A DNA stretch of 64,000 nt. It comes from Sphingobacteriaceae bacterium (lineage in GTDB: Bacteria > Bacteroidota > Bacteroidia > B-17B0 > Aurantibacillaceae). Under the pieces are notes generated by a model that was not told where the DNA came from, searched no databases, and worked only from the letters and a program-made list of their open reading frames with translations. The position numbers were made by a program, and so were the translations under genes. Shown here one piece after another: positions 53,197-62,457 of the stretch. Numbering within the stretch: position 1 is the first letter of the stretch; each line of letters starts with the position of its first letter. The DNA lies in the NCBI GenBank assembly GCA_016715905.1, contig JADJXI010000007.1, positions 124,001 through 188,000 of the forward strand. The letters run 5' to 3'.

Positions 53197-54342
53197 ATGA
53201 ATAAACAAATACAGGAACTAAATATTGGCATATTAGGAGGCGGGCAACTGGGCAGAATGCTGATACAAAGCGGTATTGATTATAATCTGCAAATTTCAGT
53301 ACTTGACCCCGATAAAAATGCACCTTGTAAATTACTGTGTAAAAAATTCACATGCGGAAGTTTAACTGATTTTGATACAGTATATGATTTTGGAAAAGAT
53401 AAGGATATTGTAACCATAGAGATTGAAAACGTAAATACCGATGCTTTACGTAAATTGGAAAAAGAAGGAGTAAAAATTTATCCTCAACCGGATATCATTG
53501 AATTAATACAAGACAAAGGAACTCAAAAAATGTTTTATCAGCGCCACAATATTCCAAGCGCTGATTTTTTTCTTGTTGAGAAAAGAGAACAAATTAGCAA
53601 ATACGCCGATTTCTTTCCTTTTTTTCAAAAACTACGAAAGGGCGGATACGATGGTAAAGGTGTAATTAAACTTGCCGCATTAAATCAAATTGAAAAAGCC
53701 TTTGATGAACCCAGTGTTTTAGAACGTCTTGTGCCGTTTGAAAAAGAATTATCAGTAATTGTTGCCAGAAGCGAAAGCGGCGAAATAAAATGTTTTCCGG
53801 TGGTGGAATGTGAATTTAATCCTCAAGCCAATTTGGTTGAATTTTTATTTTGTCCGGCTAATATTAAAAAATCCATTGAAAAAGAAGCGCTATCTATTGC
53901 TCAGGAAATAGCAGAAAAATTAAATATTGTTGGATTACTGGCTGTAGAAATGTTTTTAACCAAAGACGGAAAAATACTGGTGAATGAGATGGCGCCCAGA
54001 CCACATAATAGCGGACATCACACTATAGAAGCAAACATCACCTCACAATTTGAACAAATGTGGAGGGCGATTTTAAACATGCCACTTGGCGACACCCATT
54101 CGGTGCAGGCAGGAGTTATGCTTAATTTATTGGGAGAATACGGACACGAAGGTGTTGCACATTATCAGGGCATGGAAGATGTTTTAAAATTTAGCGGAGT
54201 TCATATACATTTATACGGTAAAGCCAACACCAAATCATTTCGCAAGATGGGTCATGTTACTATTGTAGATGCAGATCTGCTTAAGGCCAAGAAAAAAGCT
54301 ACAATGGTAAAGGAGATTTTGAAGGTTGTTTCGAGCATTTAA
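53197..54342 (+). CDS. purK: 5-(carboxyamino)imidazole ribonucleotide synthase
   Basis: A 381-residue ATP-grasp enzyme of purine synthesis that carboxylates AIR to N5-CAIR. The N terminus NIGILGGGQLGRMLIQS is diagnostic; ATP-grasp pieces include LRKGGYDGKGV, FEKELSVIVARS and VEMFLTKDGKILVNEMAPRPHNSGHHTIEA in parts. purE is not in the window. It is divergent from the protease gene. Confidence 0.95.
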   Translation: MNKQIQELNIGILGGGQLGRMLIQSGIDYNLQISVLDPDKNAPCKLLCKKFTCGSLTDFDTVYDFGKDKDIVTIEIENVNTDALRKLEKEGVKIYPQPDIIELIQDKGTQKMFYQRHNIPSADFFLVEKREQISKYADFFPFFQKLRKGGYDGKGVIKLAALNQIEKAFDEPSVLERLVPFEKELSVIVARSESGEIKCFPVVECEFNPQANLVEFLFCPANIKKSIEKEALSIAQEIAEKLNIVGLLAVEMFLTKDGKILVNEMAPRPHNSGHHTIEANITSQFEQMWRAILNMPLGDTHSVQAGVMLNLLGEYGHEGVAHYQGMEDVLKFSGVHIHLYGKANTKSFRKMGHVTIVDADLLKAKKKATMVKEILKVVSSI

Positions 54343-54415
54343 GAAATATTAAATAACTCCGTTCGTCTAATTAAAAATTTTTTATTAAATTAGATAGAAT
54401 CAAAATAGGAGTTTT

Positions 54416-56416
54416 TTGCGATTAAAAATAAAATATATAATTTTCATAGCTTTATTGGCAAGTTTTTACCATGCCCAGGTAAGTCCGGTTCTGTTTGATA
54501 AAATTACTTCCTCGTTAAAAGGTAAACAATTGGAGGAATTTGATAAAGGCCGTCATGAGTTTAATCAAGACTATTATTTAGATGCCTTACCTCATTTTGA
54601 AAATATTATTGCGGATAGTGTAGAACTACCGGAATTATATTATCTCACCGGCATCTGTTATTCTTATCACATTCATAAACCAAATAAAGCCTTAATATAC
54701 TTTCACAAAGCAGAAAAAAATGCAGCTCAGATAAACGGGTTTTATTTTAATATGGGTTTTGCTTATGAAAGAAATGACAGCATTAATGATGCCATTTCAT
54801 TTTACAAAAAAGCATTGGAAATTGCACAAAACAATCACGACCCCAAAGAATTAATTAATGAAATTAATTTACGACTAATAAGATGCGAAAAGATAAATGA
54901 ATATAAAAGCAAAAAAAACTTAGTAAGAATAAAAAACATTGGATTGCCAATTAACAGTGATGCCTCCGAATACGCACCTTTAATTACTTCCAACGAAAGC
55001 ATGATGATTTTCACCTATAGAGGATCGAAGTCAAAAGGAGGCAAACAAAAAATTAAAAATGCCAACAGCCAAACCAAAGATAAGTTGGATATGTTTTTTG
55101 AAGACATTTACATTTCCCATAAAATAAATGACAGCAGCTGGACCTCACCGGTTCCGATCAATAATTTAAATACCATTTTGCATGATGCCGCTGTTTCTTT
55201 AAATCCGGATGGCACCGAATTATTTGTGTATCGTAACAATGGTGCAGGAAAAGGAGATTTGTATTTGAGCAAGTTAGTGAACGATGAATATACAAAGCCT
55301 GTTTACCAAGCCGGATTAAACAGTCACGAATGGGACGGTAGCGCATGCTTTATTCCTTACCAAAATACTATCATTTTTGCCAGCGAACGAAAAGGTGGAT
55401 TAGGAGGCAAAGACTTATATACAGCTGAACGAATAAAAGATAATTTGTGGGGAAACATCAAAAACATGGGGCCGCAAATAAATACTAAATATGACGAAGA
55501 CGCTCCATTTGTTACAGCCGATGGTAAAATTTTATTTTTCTCTTCCAACAATCAAAATAGTTTAGGCGGTTATGACATATTTCGATGTGATTTAAAAAAT
55601 AATGAATGGACAAAACCTTATAATTTAGGTGCGCCTATCAATAGCAAAAATGATGATAAATATTTTATTACAAGGGCTGATGGAAAAGTGGCGTATTATT
55701 CATCTTACCAAGCAGAAGGAAGAGGCGATCAGGATATTTACAAAATTGAACCCGGTATTCCAGGCATGCCGGTAGAATTACTGGAAGTAAATGGATTTAC
55801 GAGTAAAGACGGGAAAGCTATAGGAGCTGAGATTGAAATCAACTCGCTTTTAAAACACAATAAATTTAATTTATATACCAAATCCAATAAAAAAGATGGT
55901 AGTTTTATGGTGAATTTACCGGCCGGTGACAAATATGAAATTATAGTAAAAACCAATGATTTTCCACAACAGATTATTGAATTGAATACAGTTGGTATTG
56001 ATTCTTTTGTTGTATTAAATGTATTTGCCGACTTCACTTCACCTGAATTTGATAAAAAATTAGCAGAACTAGAAAAAGATAATTTACAATTAAATTTTGA
56101 TCAGGCTTCTTTTGCCGCTAAGTTTGGAAATTATACAAAAGATGAATTAGTATTTAAAGTTCAAATTGCAGCTTACAAATTCTTTGAAAATTTCAATTAC
56201 AATAATGTAATGGGATTCCCTAAAATAATCCGACGTACTGAAAATGATTATATCACCCGCTTTTTTATGGGCAATTACCAAAGTTATAATGATGCGCTTG
56301 AATTATTAAATAAACTAATAACTGCAAACGTATTAAAAGATTCATTCATCATAGCAGAATACAAGGGACAAAGACTTTACCTAAACGAGTTGCTATCAAA
56401 GAATATTATTGAATGA
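54416..56416 (+). CDS. TPR and PD40 propeller protein with C-terminal SPOR-like domain
   Basis: A 666-residue protein starting at TTG 54416, behind AGGAG at 54407-54411. In order: signal peptide (about 1-20), TPR repeats (about 40-150, YFNMGFAYERNDSINDAISFYKK), PD40/WD40-like blades (about 175-440, with NPDGTELFVYRNNGAGKGDLYLS, GGKDLYTAERI, GGYDIFRCDLKNNEW), a carboxypeptidase-regulatory-like beta domain (about 450-530), and a C-terminal region (about 575-655, FKVQIAAYKFF...ITRFFMGNYQSYNDALELLNKL) that matches the SPOR peptidoglycan-binding pattern. Related PorE-type proteins usually end in an OmpA-like domain; here SPOR takes that place. Likely a periplasmic or outer-membrane cell-wall linker. 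Confidence 0.83.
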   Translation: MRLKIKYIIFIALLASFYHAQVSPVLFDKITSSLKGKQLEEFDKGRHEFNQDYYLDALPHFENIIADSVELPELYYLTGICYSYHIHKPNKALIYFHKAEKNAAQINGFYFNMGFAYERNDSINDAISFYKKALEIAQNNHDPKELINEINLRLIRCEKINEYKSKKNLVRIKNIGLPINSDASEYAPLITSNESMMIFTYRGSKSKGGKQKIKNANSQTKDKLDMFFEDIYISHKINDSSWTSPVPINNLNTILHDAAVSLNPDGTELFVYRNNGAGKGDLYLSKLVNDEYTKPVYQAGLNSHEWDGSACFIPYQNTIIFASERKGGLGGKDLYTAERIKDNLWGNIKNMGPQINTKYDEDAPFVTADGKILFFSSNNQNSLGGYDIFRCDLKNNEWTKPYNLGAPINSKNDDKYFITRADGKVAYYSSYQAEGRGDQDIYKIEPGIPGMPVELLEVNGFTSKDGKAIGAEIEINSLLKHNKFNLYTKSNKKDGSFMVNLPAGDKYEIIVKTNDFPQQIIELNTVGIDSFVVLNVFADFTSPEFDKKLAELEKDNLQLNFDQASFAAKFGNYTKDELVFKVQIAAYKFFENFNYNNVMGFPKIIRRTENDYITRFFMGNYQSYNDALELLNKLITANVLKDSFIIAEYKGQRLYLNELLSKNIIE

Positions 56417-56790
56417 GGGCAATAAAAAATACCGAAAGATTCAGTATAGAATTAATAAACAAAAAGTACTATGAGTTTATTATTTTTGAAGATGTTGACT
56501 TTACGGAAGAAGATTTAAAAATAACTGTGCAGTTTCAGAAAGAAATTGACCCCGGAAAGTACCCCGTTTTAATTTTACCACACCCAACAGCAATTGCCCA
56601 GGCAGAATTTTTAAAACACCTTTCAAACGATGATAACGCTCCATTTAATAAAGCTGATGCCTTTGTACTTTCTTCAATCGCCCAAAGAATACTGGCCAGT
56701 CTTTATAAACGATTTATAGGGAAAAGTAGGCCAACCGAATTTTTTAAAAATAAAGAAGAAGCGCTTAATTGGTTAAAACAATACTTTTAG
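56413..56790 (+). CDS. Small STAS/SpoIIAA-like protein
   Basis: A 125-residue soluble protein overlapping the PD40 gene by 4 bases (ATGA). The alternating strand-helix pattern (YYEFIIFEDVDFTEEDLKITV, PVLILPHPTAIAQAEFLKHL, KADAFVLSSIAQRILASLYKRF) fits STAS-like or SpoIIAA-like folds seen in Bacteroidota. No phosphorylatable serine motif is obvious. The stop overlaps the convergent neighbour's stop by 4 bases. Confidence 0.6.
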   Translation: MRAIKNTERFSIELINKKYYEFIIFEDVDFTEEDLKITVQFQKEIDPGKYPVLILPHPTAIAQAEFLKHLSNDDNAPFNKADAFVLSSIAQRILASLYKRFIGKSRPTEFFKNKEEALNWLKQYF

Positions 56791-57203
56791 TGTCGCTTTT
56801 TCTTTTTAACAACATCGCAATTCACGCAATTCGGAAACCAAATTTCGTACAAATCTGGTAATTTTAACGGATGTCCTTCATCATCCAAAACATAAATATC
56901 AGTAAAGTAAATTTTGGTTGATTTTTTAAGCTTATTTAATTCTTTGGATATTTCCGGACCTAAATTGTTATCAAATCCATTAATTGGATTTCGATTTCCT
57001 TTAATCCAGAATTTAAAAGAAGTGATTCTATTTGCACTCACATTACCGAATTTATCAATAGCAGAAAGTTTTAATTCGGTATTATCAAAATAAGCTTTGG
57101 CTAATCGTTGCTCTTTACGAACTTTGATGGTAAGGGGCTCTTGAGCTTTAATGGCAAAAGCAAAACCAATCACAAATGCTAAGATATACTTACCTGTTTT
57201 CAA
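56787..57203 (-). CDS. Secreted protein resembling the GldM C-terminal domain
   Basis: A 138-residue protein with a signal peptide (about 1-20, AFAIKAQEP) and one beta-rich domain. The segment FKFWIKGNRNPINGFDNNLGPEISKELNKLKKSTKIYFTDIYV, read in pieces, recalls the final Ig-like domain of GldM/PorM, the type IX motor protein, though isolated from the rest. C terminus is basic (KKKKRH) with a CxxC (NCVNCD). Function unknown. Its stop overlaps the STAS-like gene by 4 bases and the ABC-F gene ends one base upstream. Confidence 0.6.
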   Translation of the reverse strand: MKTGKYILAFVIGFAFAIKAQEPLTIKVRKEQRLAKAYFDNTELKLSAIDKFGNVSANRITSFKFWIKGNRNPINGFDNNLGPEISKELNKLKKSTKIYFTDIYVLDDEGHPLKLPDLYEIWFPNCVNCDVVKKKKRH

Positions 57204-58817
57204 TCAATTATACAGCTTTTCACGTTGTTCTTTAAATCCTTCATTAGTTAAATACTCGTCATAAGTGCAAACTTTATCCATAAACCCTTTAGGACCAATT
57301 TCTATAATTCGCCCGGCAACTGTTTGCACCAATTCATGATCATGACTGGTAAATAAAATTGTGCCCGTAAAATCTTTCATGGCATCATTATAAGCAATAA
57401 TACTTTCCATGTCCAAATGATTAGTTGGCTCATCTAAAATCAACAAATTCGGATTCTGCAACATTAATCTACTTGTCATACATCTCACCTTCTCTCCTCC
57501 ACTTAACACATTACACTTCTTTAACACCTCTTCTCCGCTAAACAACATTTTACCCAAAAATCCGCGAATATAAGTTTCATCTTTATCTTTGCTGAATTGC
57601 CTTAACCAATCAATTAAATTCAAATCACTTTTAAAAAAACTTTCATTTTCATTCGGCAAATGTGCTTTAAAAATTGTAGTGCCAAAAGTAAACTTACCGG
57701 TAAATTTGGTCTCCTCATCTGCTAAAATATTGAATAATGCAGAAACTGCTAATTGGTTACGACTGATAAATGCTATTTTATCCCCTTTTTTCACATTCAA
57801 GTTCAATCCACTAAATAAAGTACCGCTGTCACTTTTAAATCCCAAACCTTCAACATGCAAAATTTGATCGCCGGCTTCACGTTCTTGCTTAAAAATAATA
57901 GCCGGATATTTTCTGGTACTTGCCGGAATTTCATCTACCGTTAACTTTTCCAATAACTTTTTTCTGCTGGTAGCCTGCTTGCTTTTACTGGCGTTAGCGC
58001 TAAATCGCCTTACAAAATCTTGTAATTCGGCACGCTTATCTTCTATCTTTTTGTTTTGATCGCTGCGTTGTTTCAATTGCAACTGACTCATGTGATACCA
58101 AAAACTGTAATTACCCGTGTAAATATTTAATTTTCCGAAATCAATGTCGCATATACTGGTACAAACGGCATCTAAAAAATGTCGATCATGACTAATCACA
58201 ATAACTGTATTATTAAAATCGGCCAAAAAATTCTCTAACCAGGCAATGGTTTCCACATCCAAATCATTTGTGGGCTCATCCAATAATAAAATATCCGGGT
58301 TACCAAAAAGGGCTTGTGCCAATAAAGTTTTTACCTTTTCCTTACCATTTAAATCTTTCACCAATTGCTGATGCAAAGCCGGTGCAATACCCATATTAGT
58401 TAATAATGTAGCCGCCTCGCTCTCCGCATCCCAACCATTCATTTCTGAGAATTCTGCTTCCAATTCGCTTGCCTTTATTCCATCCGCTTCCGAAAAATCG
58501 GGCTTCGCATAAATGGCATCCTTTTCTTTTAAGATTTGATACAAACGTTTATTTCCCATCATCACCGTATCCAAAACTGTAAATTCATTGTACACATAAT
58601 GATCTTGTTTTAAAACACTCAATCTTTGCCCGGGCATAATATGTACCTGTCCCTTTGTAGGATCAATTTCTCCACTCAGAATTTTCATGAAAGTAGATTT
58701 ACCCGCTCCATTCGCTCCTATAATTCCATAACAATTACCCGGCGTAAATTTCACATTCACCTCATCAAACAACACCCTTTTACCGTATTGTAAACTCACA
58801 TTTGTAACTGTAATCAT
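57204..58817 (-). CDS. ABC-F family ATPase (ribosome-associated type)
   Basis: A 537-residue cytoplasmic protein with two ATP-binding cassettes and no membrane part. First cassette: GANGAGKST (34-42), signature in LNGKEKVKTLLAQAL and Walker B DILLLDEPTNDLD. Second cassette: signature LSGGEKVRCMTSRLML and Walker B LLILDEPTNHLD, but the P-loop position reads GDKIAFISRNQLAVSALF and lacks the GKS/T. Length and the 225-300 linker with basic residues fit YbiT/EttA-like translation factors. ABC-F members of this subgroup commonly show the altered second P-loop. Confidence 0.92.
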   Translation of the reverse strand: MITVTNVSLQYGKRVLFDEVNVKFTPGNCYGIIGANGAGKSTFMKILSGEIDPTKGQVHIMPGQRLSVLKQDHYVYNEFTVLDTVMMGNKRLYQILKEKDAIYAKPDFSEADGIKASELEAEFSEMNGWDAESEAATLLTNMGIAPALHQQLVKDLNGKEKVKTLLAQALFGNPDILLLDEPTNDLDVETIAWLENFLADFNNTVIVISHDRHFLDAVCTSICDIDFGKLNIYTGNYSFWYHMSQLQLKQRSDQNKKIEDKRAELQDFVRRFSANASKSKQATSRKKLLEKLTVDEIPASTRKYPAIIFKQEREAGDQILHVEGLGFKSDSGTLFSGLNLNVKKGDKIAFISRNQLAVSALFNILADEETKFTGKFTFGTTIFKAHLPNENESFFKSDLNLIDWLRQFSKDKDETYIRGFLGKMLFSGEEVLKKCNVLSGGEKVRCMTSRLMLQNPNLLILDEPTNHLDMESIIAYNDAMKDFTGTILFTSHDHELVQTVAGRIIEIGPKGFMDKVCTYDEYLTNEGFKEQREKLYN

Positions 58818-58836
58818 ATCTAAAAAAATTAAGGCA

Positions 58837-58844
58837 CAAAAGTA
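58837..58844 (-). promoter_or_regulatory. Candidate -7 box for the ABC-F gene
   Basis: The minus strand reads TACTTTTG, a full match to TAnnTTTG, 19 bases before the ATG at 58817. No TTTG is seen about 19 bases farther upstream. Confidence 0.4.
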
Positions 58845-58878
58845 CTCAATTTAGCCGGGACTTTCTTAGTTTTACAGT

Positions 58879-59715
58879 ATGAAAAAAGTAATTTTTTCTT
58901 TTTTTATTCCATTCAGCTTTTACGCCCAATCTGTTTTTCAGGGCAAGCTAACAGAAATGGACTCTACTCAAGTAATACCCTTTGCGGCAATTGGCATCGT
59001 AAACAAAGCAATTGGTGCACTTAGCAATGAGCAAGGACACTTCATTTTTGAAAGCAAACTAGTAACACCTAACGACAGCATTCAAATTTCTGCTATTGGA
59101 TATAAAACACGTATATTTTCTGTACGGGAATTTGAAAATCACATGTACAAAACCATTCAATTAGAGAAATTGGCTAATGAATTAGACGAAATAATTATAG
59201 AATCAAAAAAACTGAAAACGGAAATATTAGGCGCCAAAAAATTCACCATTAATAATTGTACAGGTTTTGTGAAGGGAAGTAAAAACTGGCAAGGTTCAGA
59301 AACGGCATCCTTAGCCGGAAACAAAGAAGGAAGACATGTTTATATTCAGGAATTCTCATTTTACATCATTCAAAATAAATACACCGATTCATTACAATTC
59401 CGTTTGATGTTTTACGAAGCTTCACCAAAAAAATGGCCAAGATGGAGAACGTTTCTTAGAAGACCTATTTTATTTAAAATCGGAATTGAAAAAGGTCTCT
59501 ACACTTTAGATTTAAGAAAATATCAACTCAATACCGAACACGATTTTTTCATAAGCATTGAATGTTTAGAAGAAGAAATAGATATTTCTAAATTCTGTTA
59601 TTCAGGCGCCAACGCTCAACCGGCATTTGTGAGACCTGCAGCCTATGAGTGGTGGAACAAAACAAGAGGCGGTGGTGCTGAATTACAAGTTAAGGTAGCT
59701 TACCCCGCTAAATGA
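58879..59715 (+). CDS. Secreted carboxypeptidase-regulatory-like domain protein
   Basis: A 278-residue protein with a signal peptide (about 1-17, ends FYAQS). Residues about 20-100 are a CarboxypepD_reg-like domain (FAAIGIVNKAIGALSNEQGHF then ISAIGYKTRIF), as found at the N terminus of TonB-dependent receptors, but no plug or barrel follows. The rest is a beta-rich region with SFYIIQNKYTDSLQFRLMFYE. I recognise no enzyme. Divergent from the ABC-F gene across 61 bases. Confidence 0.75.
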   Translation: MKKVIFSFFIPFSFYAQSVFQGKLTEMDSTQVIPFAAIGIVNKAIGALSNEQGHFIFESKLVTPNDSIQISAIGYKTRIFSVREFENHMYKTIQLEKLANELDEIIIESKKLKTEILGAKKFTINNCTGFVKGSKNWQGSETASLAGNKEGRHVYIQEFSFYIIQNKYTDSLQFRLMFYEASPKKWPRWRTFLRRPILFKIGIEKGLYTLDLRKYQLNTEHDFFISIECLEEEIDISKFCYSGANAQPAFVRPAAYEWWNKTRGGGAELQVKVAYPAK

Positions 59716-59719
59716 AAAT

Positions 59720-60397
59720 TTATTTTTTCATTTTATGTTTGAAAATCTTTTCAAACTTCTCCAACTTAGGTTGTATCACATACCTGCAATAACCTTCCGA
59801 ACCATTTAAATTATAATAGTTCTGGTGATAATCTTCCGCAGGATAATAATTAATAAGCGGACTAATTTCTGTTACAATGTCAGTAGGATATGCACCACTT
59901 TTATTAATCTCGGCTTTATATTTTTCCGCAGCTGCTTTTTGATTTTCATTGTGATAAAAAATAACCGAACGGTATTGTGTACCAAAATCATTTCCCTGAC
60001 GATTTAACGTGGTAGGGTCGTGTGTTTTCCAAAAAACTTCCAATAATTCATCAAAATTAATTTTGCGCGGATCATAAATTATTCGGCAAACTTCTGCATG
60101 TCCGGTTGTACCCTCACAAACTTCTCGATACGCAGGGTTTTTAATTGTACCACCGCTATATCCGCTTTCAATATGCTCAACGCCGTTTAATTGTTGAAAA
60201 ACGGCTTCAACGCACCAAAAACAACCTGCACCAAAGGTGGCGGTATCTTTATTGTTATCCGAATTTATGTTAATTGACATAGCTTCTTTTTGTTTTGATT
60301 CAATTTGAGGATTCTGACCACAGGCATTCACCATGAAAAGTGAAAATAGGCCAAAAAAAATATTTGATACAATTAAAACTGAACTTTTCATTTTCAT
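59720..60397 (-). CDS. msrA: Peptide-methionine (S)-S-oxide reductase, lipoprotein form
   Basis: A 225-residue MsrA repairing oxidised methionine. The catalytic motif is GAGCFWCVE (Cys59); GYSGGTIKNPAYREVCEGTTGHAEV, seen in pieces, and DFGTQYRSVIFYHNENQ follow, and the resolving end is GYCRYVIQPKLEKF. The N terminus has a lipobox (FMVNAC, Cys26), so it acts outside the cytoplasm, probably on envelope proteins. Stop lies 5 bases from the convergent upstream gene. Confidence 0.95.
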   Translation of the reverse strand: MKMKSSVLIVSNIFFGLFSLFMVNACGQNPQIESKQKEAMSININSDNNKDTATFGAGCFWCVEAVFQQLNGVEHIESGYSGGTIKNPAYREVCEGTTGHAEVCRIIYDPRKINFDELLEVFWKTHDPTTLNRQGNDFGTQYRSVIFYHNENQKAAAEKYKAEINKSGAYPTDIVTEISPLINYYPAEDYHQNYYNLNGSEGYCRYVIQPKLEKFEKIFKHKMKK

Positions 60398-60482
60398 CTT
60401 ACTTAATTTTAAATTCAGTTAAATAGACGAATGAATAGAGCCAAACTTACCGGCGATTTTCTTATTTGAGATTTTTTAACAA

Positions 60483-61007
60483 CTAATCCTCCTTAGGCGG
60501 TTCCTTCATTTTACCGGCTTCTGCTTCCTTATCCTTCTTTTTAAGCTTTTTAGGTTTTCCGCCTTTTTCACGCCCAACTACATCATAATACCTCTTTGGC
60601 TTATCGTTTTTAGTAATTTTTATAGTTCCTTCAATATCCCAATCTTCTATAATTAAATTTACAGTGAGCGTGGTATTACTTTCATCCGTGCTGATGGCTT
60701 CAATTTGAATATATCTGATTTCCGAATCTGTTTCAACATCATTATAAATAGAATCTTTATCTATTCTGTATTTTACCCATTTATAACCAAATTTATCTTT
60801 CAAAAAATCACTATAAAGCTGCCCGTTCTTAAAACTCATCAAGTCGGTCAATCTTTTTTTCTGAGGCTGACCATCCTTTACCTCTGTTAAGCCTAAATTG
60901 AAATCCCGTTTGTGTAGCGGATCTTTTTCATCTTTATTTTTTGCAATAAAAGACAAATTAAGAATCAATAACGAAGTAATAAGGGGGATAAGTTTCTTTA
61001 AATTCAT
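60483..61007 (-). CDS. Secreted Lys-rich protein of unknown function
   Basis: A 174-residue protein with a signal peptide (about 1-22, LIPLITSLLILNLSFIAK). The middle is beta-rich (VKYRIDKDSIYNDVETDSEI, TTLTVNLIIEDWDIEG) and the C terminus is very basic and charged (KGGKPKKLKKKDKEAEAGK). I recognise no family. A -7-like box TAAATTTG lies on its strand at 61050-61043. Confidence 0.6.
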   Translation of the reverse strand: MNLKKLIPLITSLLILNLSFIAKNKDEKDPLHKRDFNLGLTEVKDGQPQKKRLTDLMSFKNGQLYSDFLKDKFGYKWVKYRIDKDSIYNDVETDSEIRYIQIEAISTDESNTTLTVNLIIEDWDIEGTIKITKNDKPKRYYDVVGREKGGKPKKLKKKDKEAEAGKMKEPPKED

Positions 61008-61042
61008 ACCAAAATAGTCTTATTTTTATCTACGTAAAAATA

Positions 61043-61050
61043 CAAATTTA
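61043..61050 (-). promoter_or_regulatory. Candidate -7 box for the gene at 60483-61007
   Basis: The minus strand reads TAAATTTG, a full match to TAnnTTTG, 35 bases before the ATG at 61007. The -33 element is not convincing. Confidence 0.35.
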
Positions 61051-61082
61051 TTCAACAATCTGCCGTTAAATTATTTAAAGAA

Positions 61083-62354
61083 ATGAAGCCATTAGCCGAA
61101 AGAATGAGGCCAACCTCCTTAAAAGAGTATTGTGGGCAGCAACATTTAGTTGGTGAAGGAAGCGCATTGGGTAATGCCATAAAACAAAACCTGCTACCCT
61201 CTTTGATATTATGGGGACCACCGGGCGTAGGTAAAACATCATTAGCCAACATTATTTCGCATGAATTAGACAGGCCTTTTCATATGCTTAGTGCAATTAA
61301 CAGCGGAGTAAAGGATGTGAGAGAAGTTATTGAAAAAGCCGGCGATAATAACATTTTCAATCAAAAAAAACCCATACTTTTTATTGATGAAATTCATCGC
61401 TTCAGCAAATCTCAGCAAGATTCATTATTGGGTGCCGTTGAAAAAGGAACCGTTACATTAATTGGAGCAACAACTGAAAACCCTTCTTTTGAAGTTATTT
61501 CTGCTTTATTATCGCGCTGTCAGGTTTATATTTTAAAACCACTAAACGAAAATGAATTAATTCAGTTAATTCAAAAAGCTTTAGTGCAGGATGAAATATT
61601 AAAGCATAAAAAAATAAAGTTGGTTGAACATCAGGCTTTACTAAGAATTAGTGGAGGAGATGCCCGTAAACTTTATAATGCCTTAGAAATTGTGGTGAAT
61701 GCTAACGGTGGCGAAGTATTAGAAATTACAAACGAAATGGTTACCAAAACCATCCAGCAGAACTTAGCTTTATATGATAAAAACGGCGAACAACATTACG
61801 ATATTATATCAGCCTTTATAAAATCTATACGTGGTAGCGATCCTAATGCTGCTTTGTATTACTTGGCTCGCATGCTAAAAGGTGGAGAGGACCCTTTATT
61901 TGTTGCTCGCCGCTTGTTAATTTTGGCTAGTGAAGATATTGGTAATGCCAATCCAAACGCCCTTTTATTGGCAAACGCTTGCTTCAATTCCGTGCAAACA
62001 ATTGGCATGCCGGAAAGCAGAATTATTTTAGCGCAATGCACCAGTTATTTAGCTTGTAGCGTAAAAAGTAATGCATCGTATCAAGCCATACAAACGGCAT
62101 ACGATCTCGTGAATAAAAACGGAGATTTACCGGTTCCCCTGCACTTGCGAAATGCGCCAACGCAATTAATGGAAGAAATTGGATACGGTGCCGAATACCA
62201 ATATGCACATAGCTTCGAAAATAATTTTGTACCGCTTGAATTTTTACCGGAAGCACTAAGCAATTACACCATTTATAAACCCGGCAATAATATCAGAGAG
62301 CAAGAACAACAAAAATGGCTTAAATTTTTATGGAAAGAAAAATATGGCTATTAA
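61083..62354 (+). CDS. rarA: Replication-associated recombination ATPase RarA/MgsA
   Basis: A 423-residue AAA+ clamp-loader-like ATPase acting at stalled forks. N terminus PLAERMRPTSLKEYCGQQHLVGEG is typical; Walker A is GPPGVGKT (45-52), Walker B LFIDEIHRF (about 99-107), sensor 1 IGATTENPSFEV. The C-terminal tetramerisation region has KSIRGSDPNAALYYLARML and ASEDIGNANPNALLLA. Monocistronic by context. Confidence 0.96.
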   Translation: MKPLAERMRPTSLKEYCGQQHLVGEGSALGNAIKQNLLPSLILWGPPGVGKTSLANIISHELDRPFHMLSAINSGVKDVREVIEKAGDNNIFNQKKPILFIDEIHRFSKSQQDSLLGAVEKGTVTLIGATTENPSFEVISALLSRCQVYILKPLNENELIQLIQKALVQDEILKHKKIKLVEHQALLRISGGDARKLYNALEIVVNANGGEVLEITNEMVTKTIQQNLALYDKNGEQHYDIISAFIKSIRGSDPNAALYYLARMLKGGEDPLFVARRLLILASEDIGNANPNALLLANACFNSVQTIGMPESRIILAQCTSYLACSVKSNASYQAIQTAYDLVNKNGDLPVPLHLRNAPTQLMEEIGYGAEYQYAHSFENNFVPLEFLPEALSNYTIYKPGNNIREQEQQKWLKFLWKEKYGY

Positions 62355-62457
62355 TTCTTTACTTCATTTGTTTTAGTATTAAATTCTTTTGTCATTTTTA
62401 AATATTATACTAACAATGCATTTTAAAACCACAAATCATCTTTATCTTTAATTCCGA

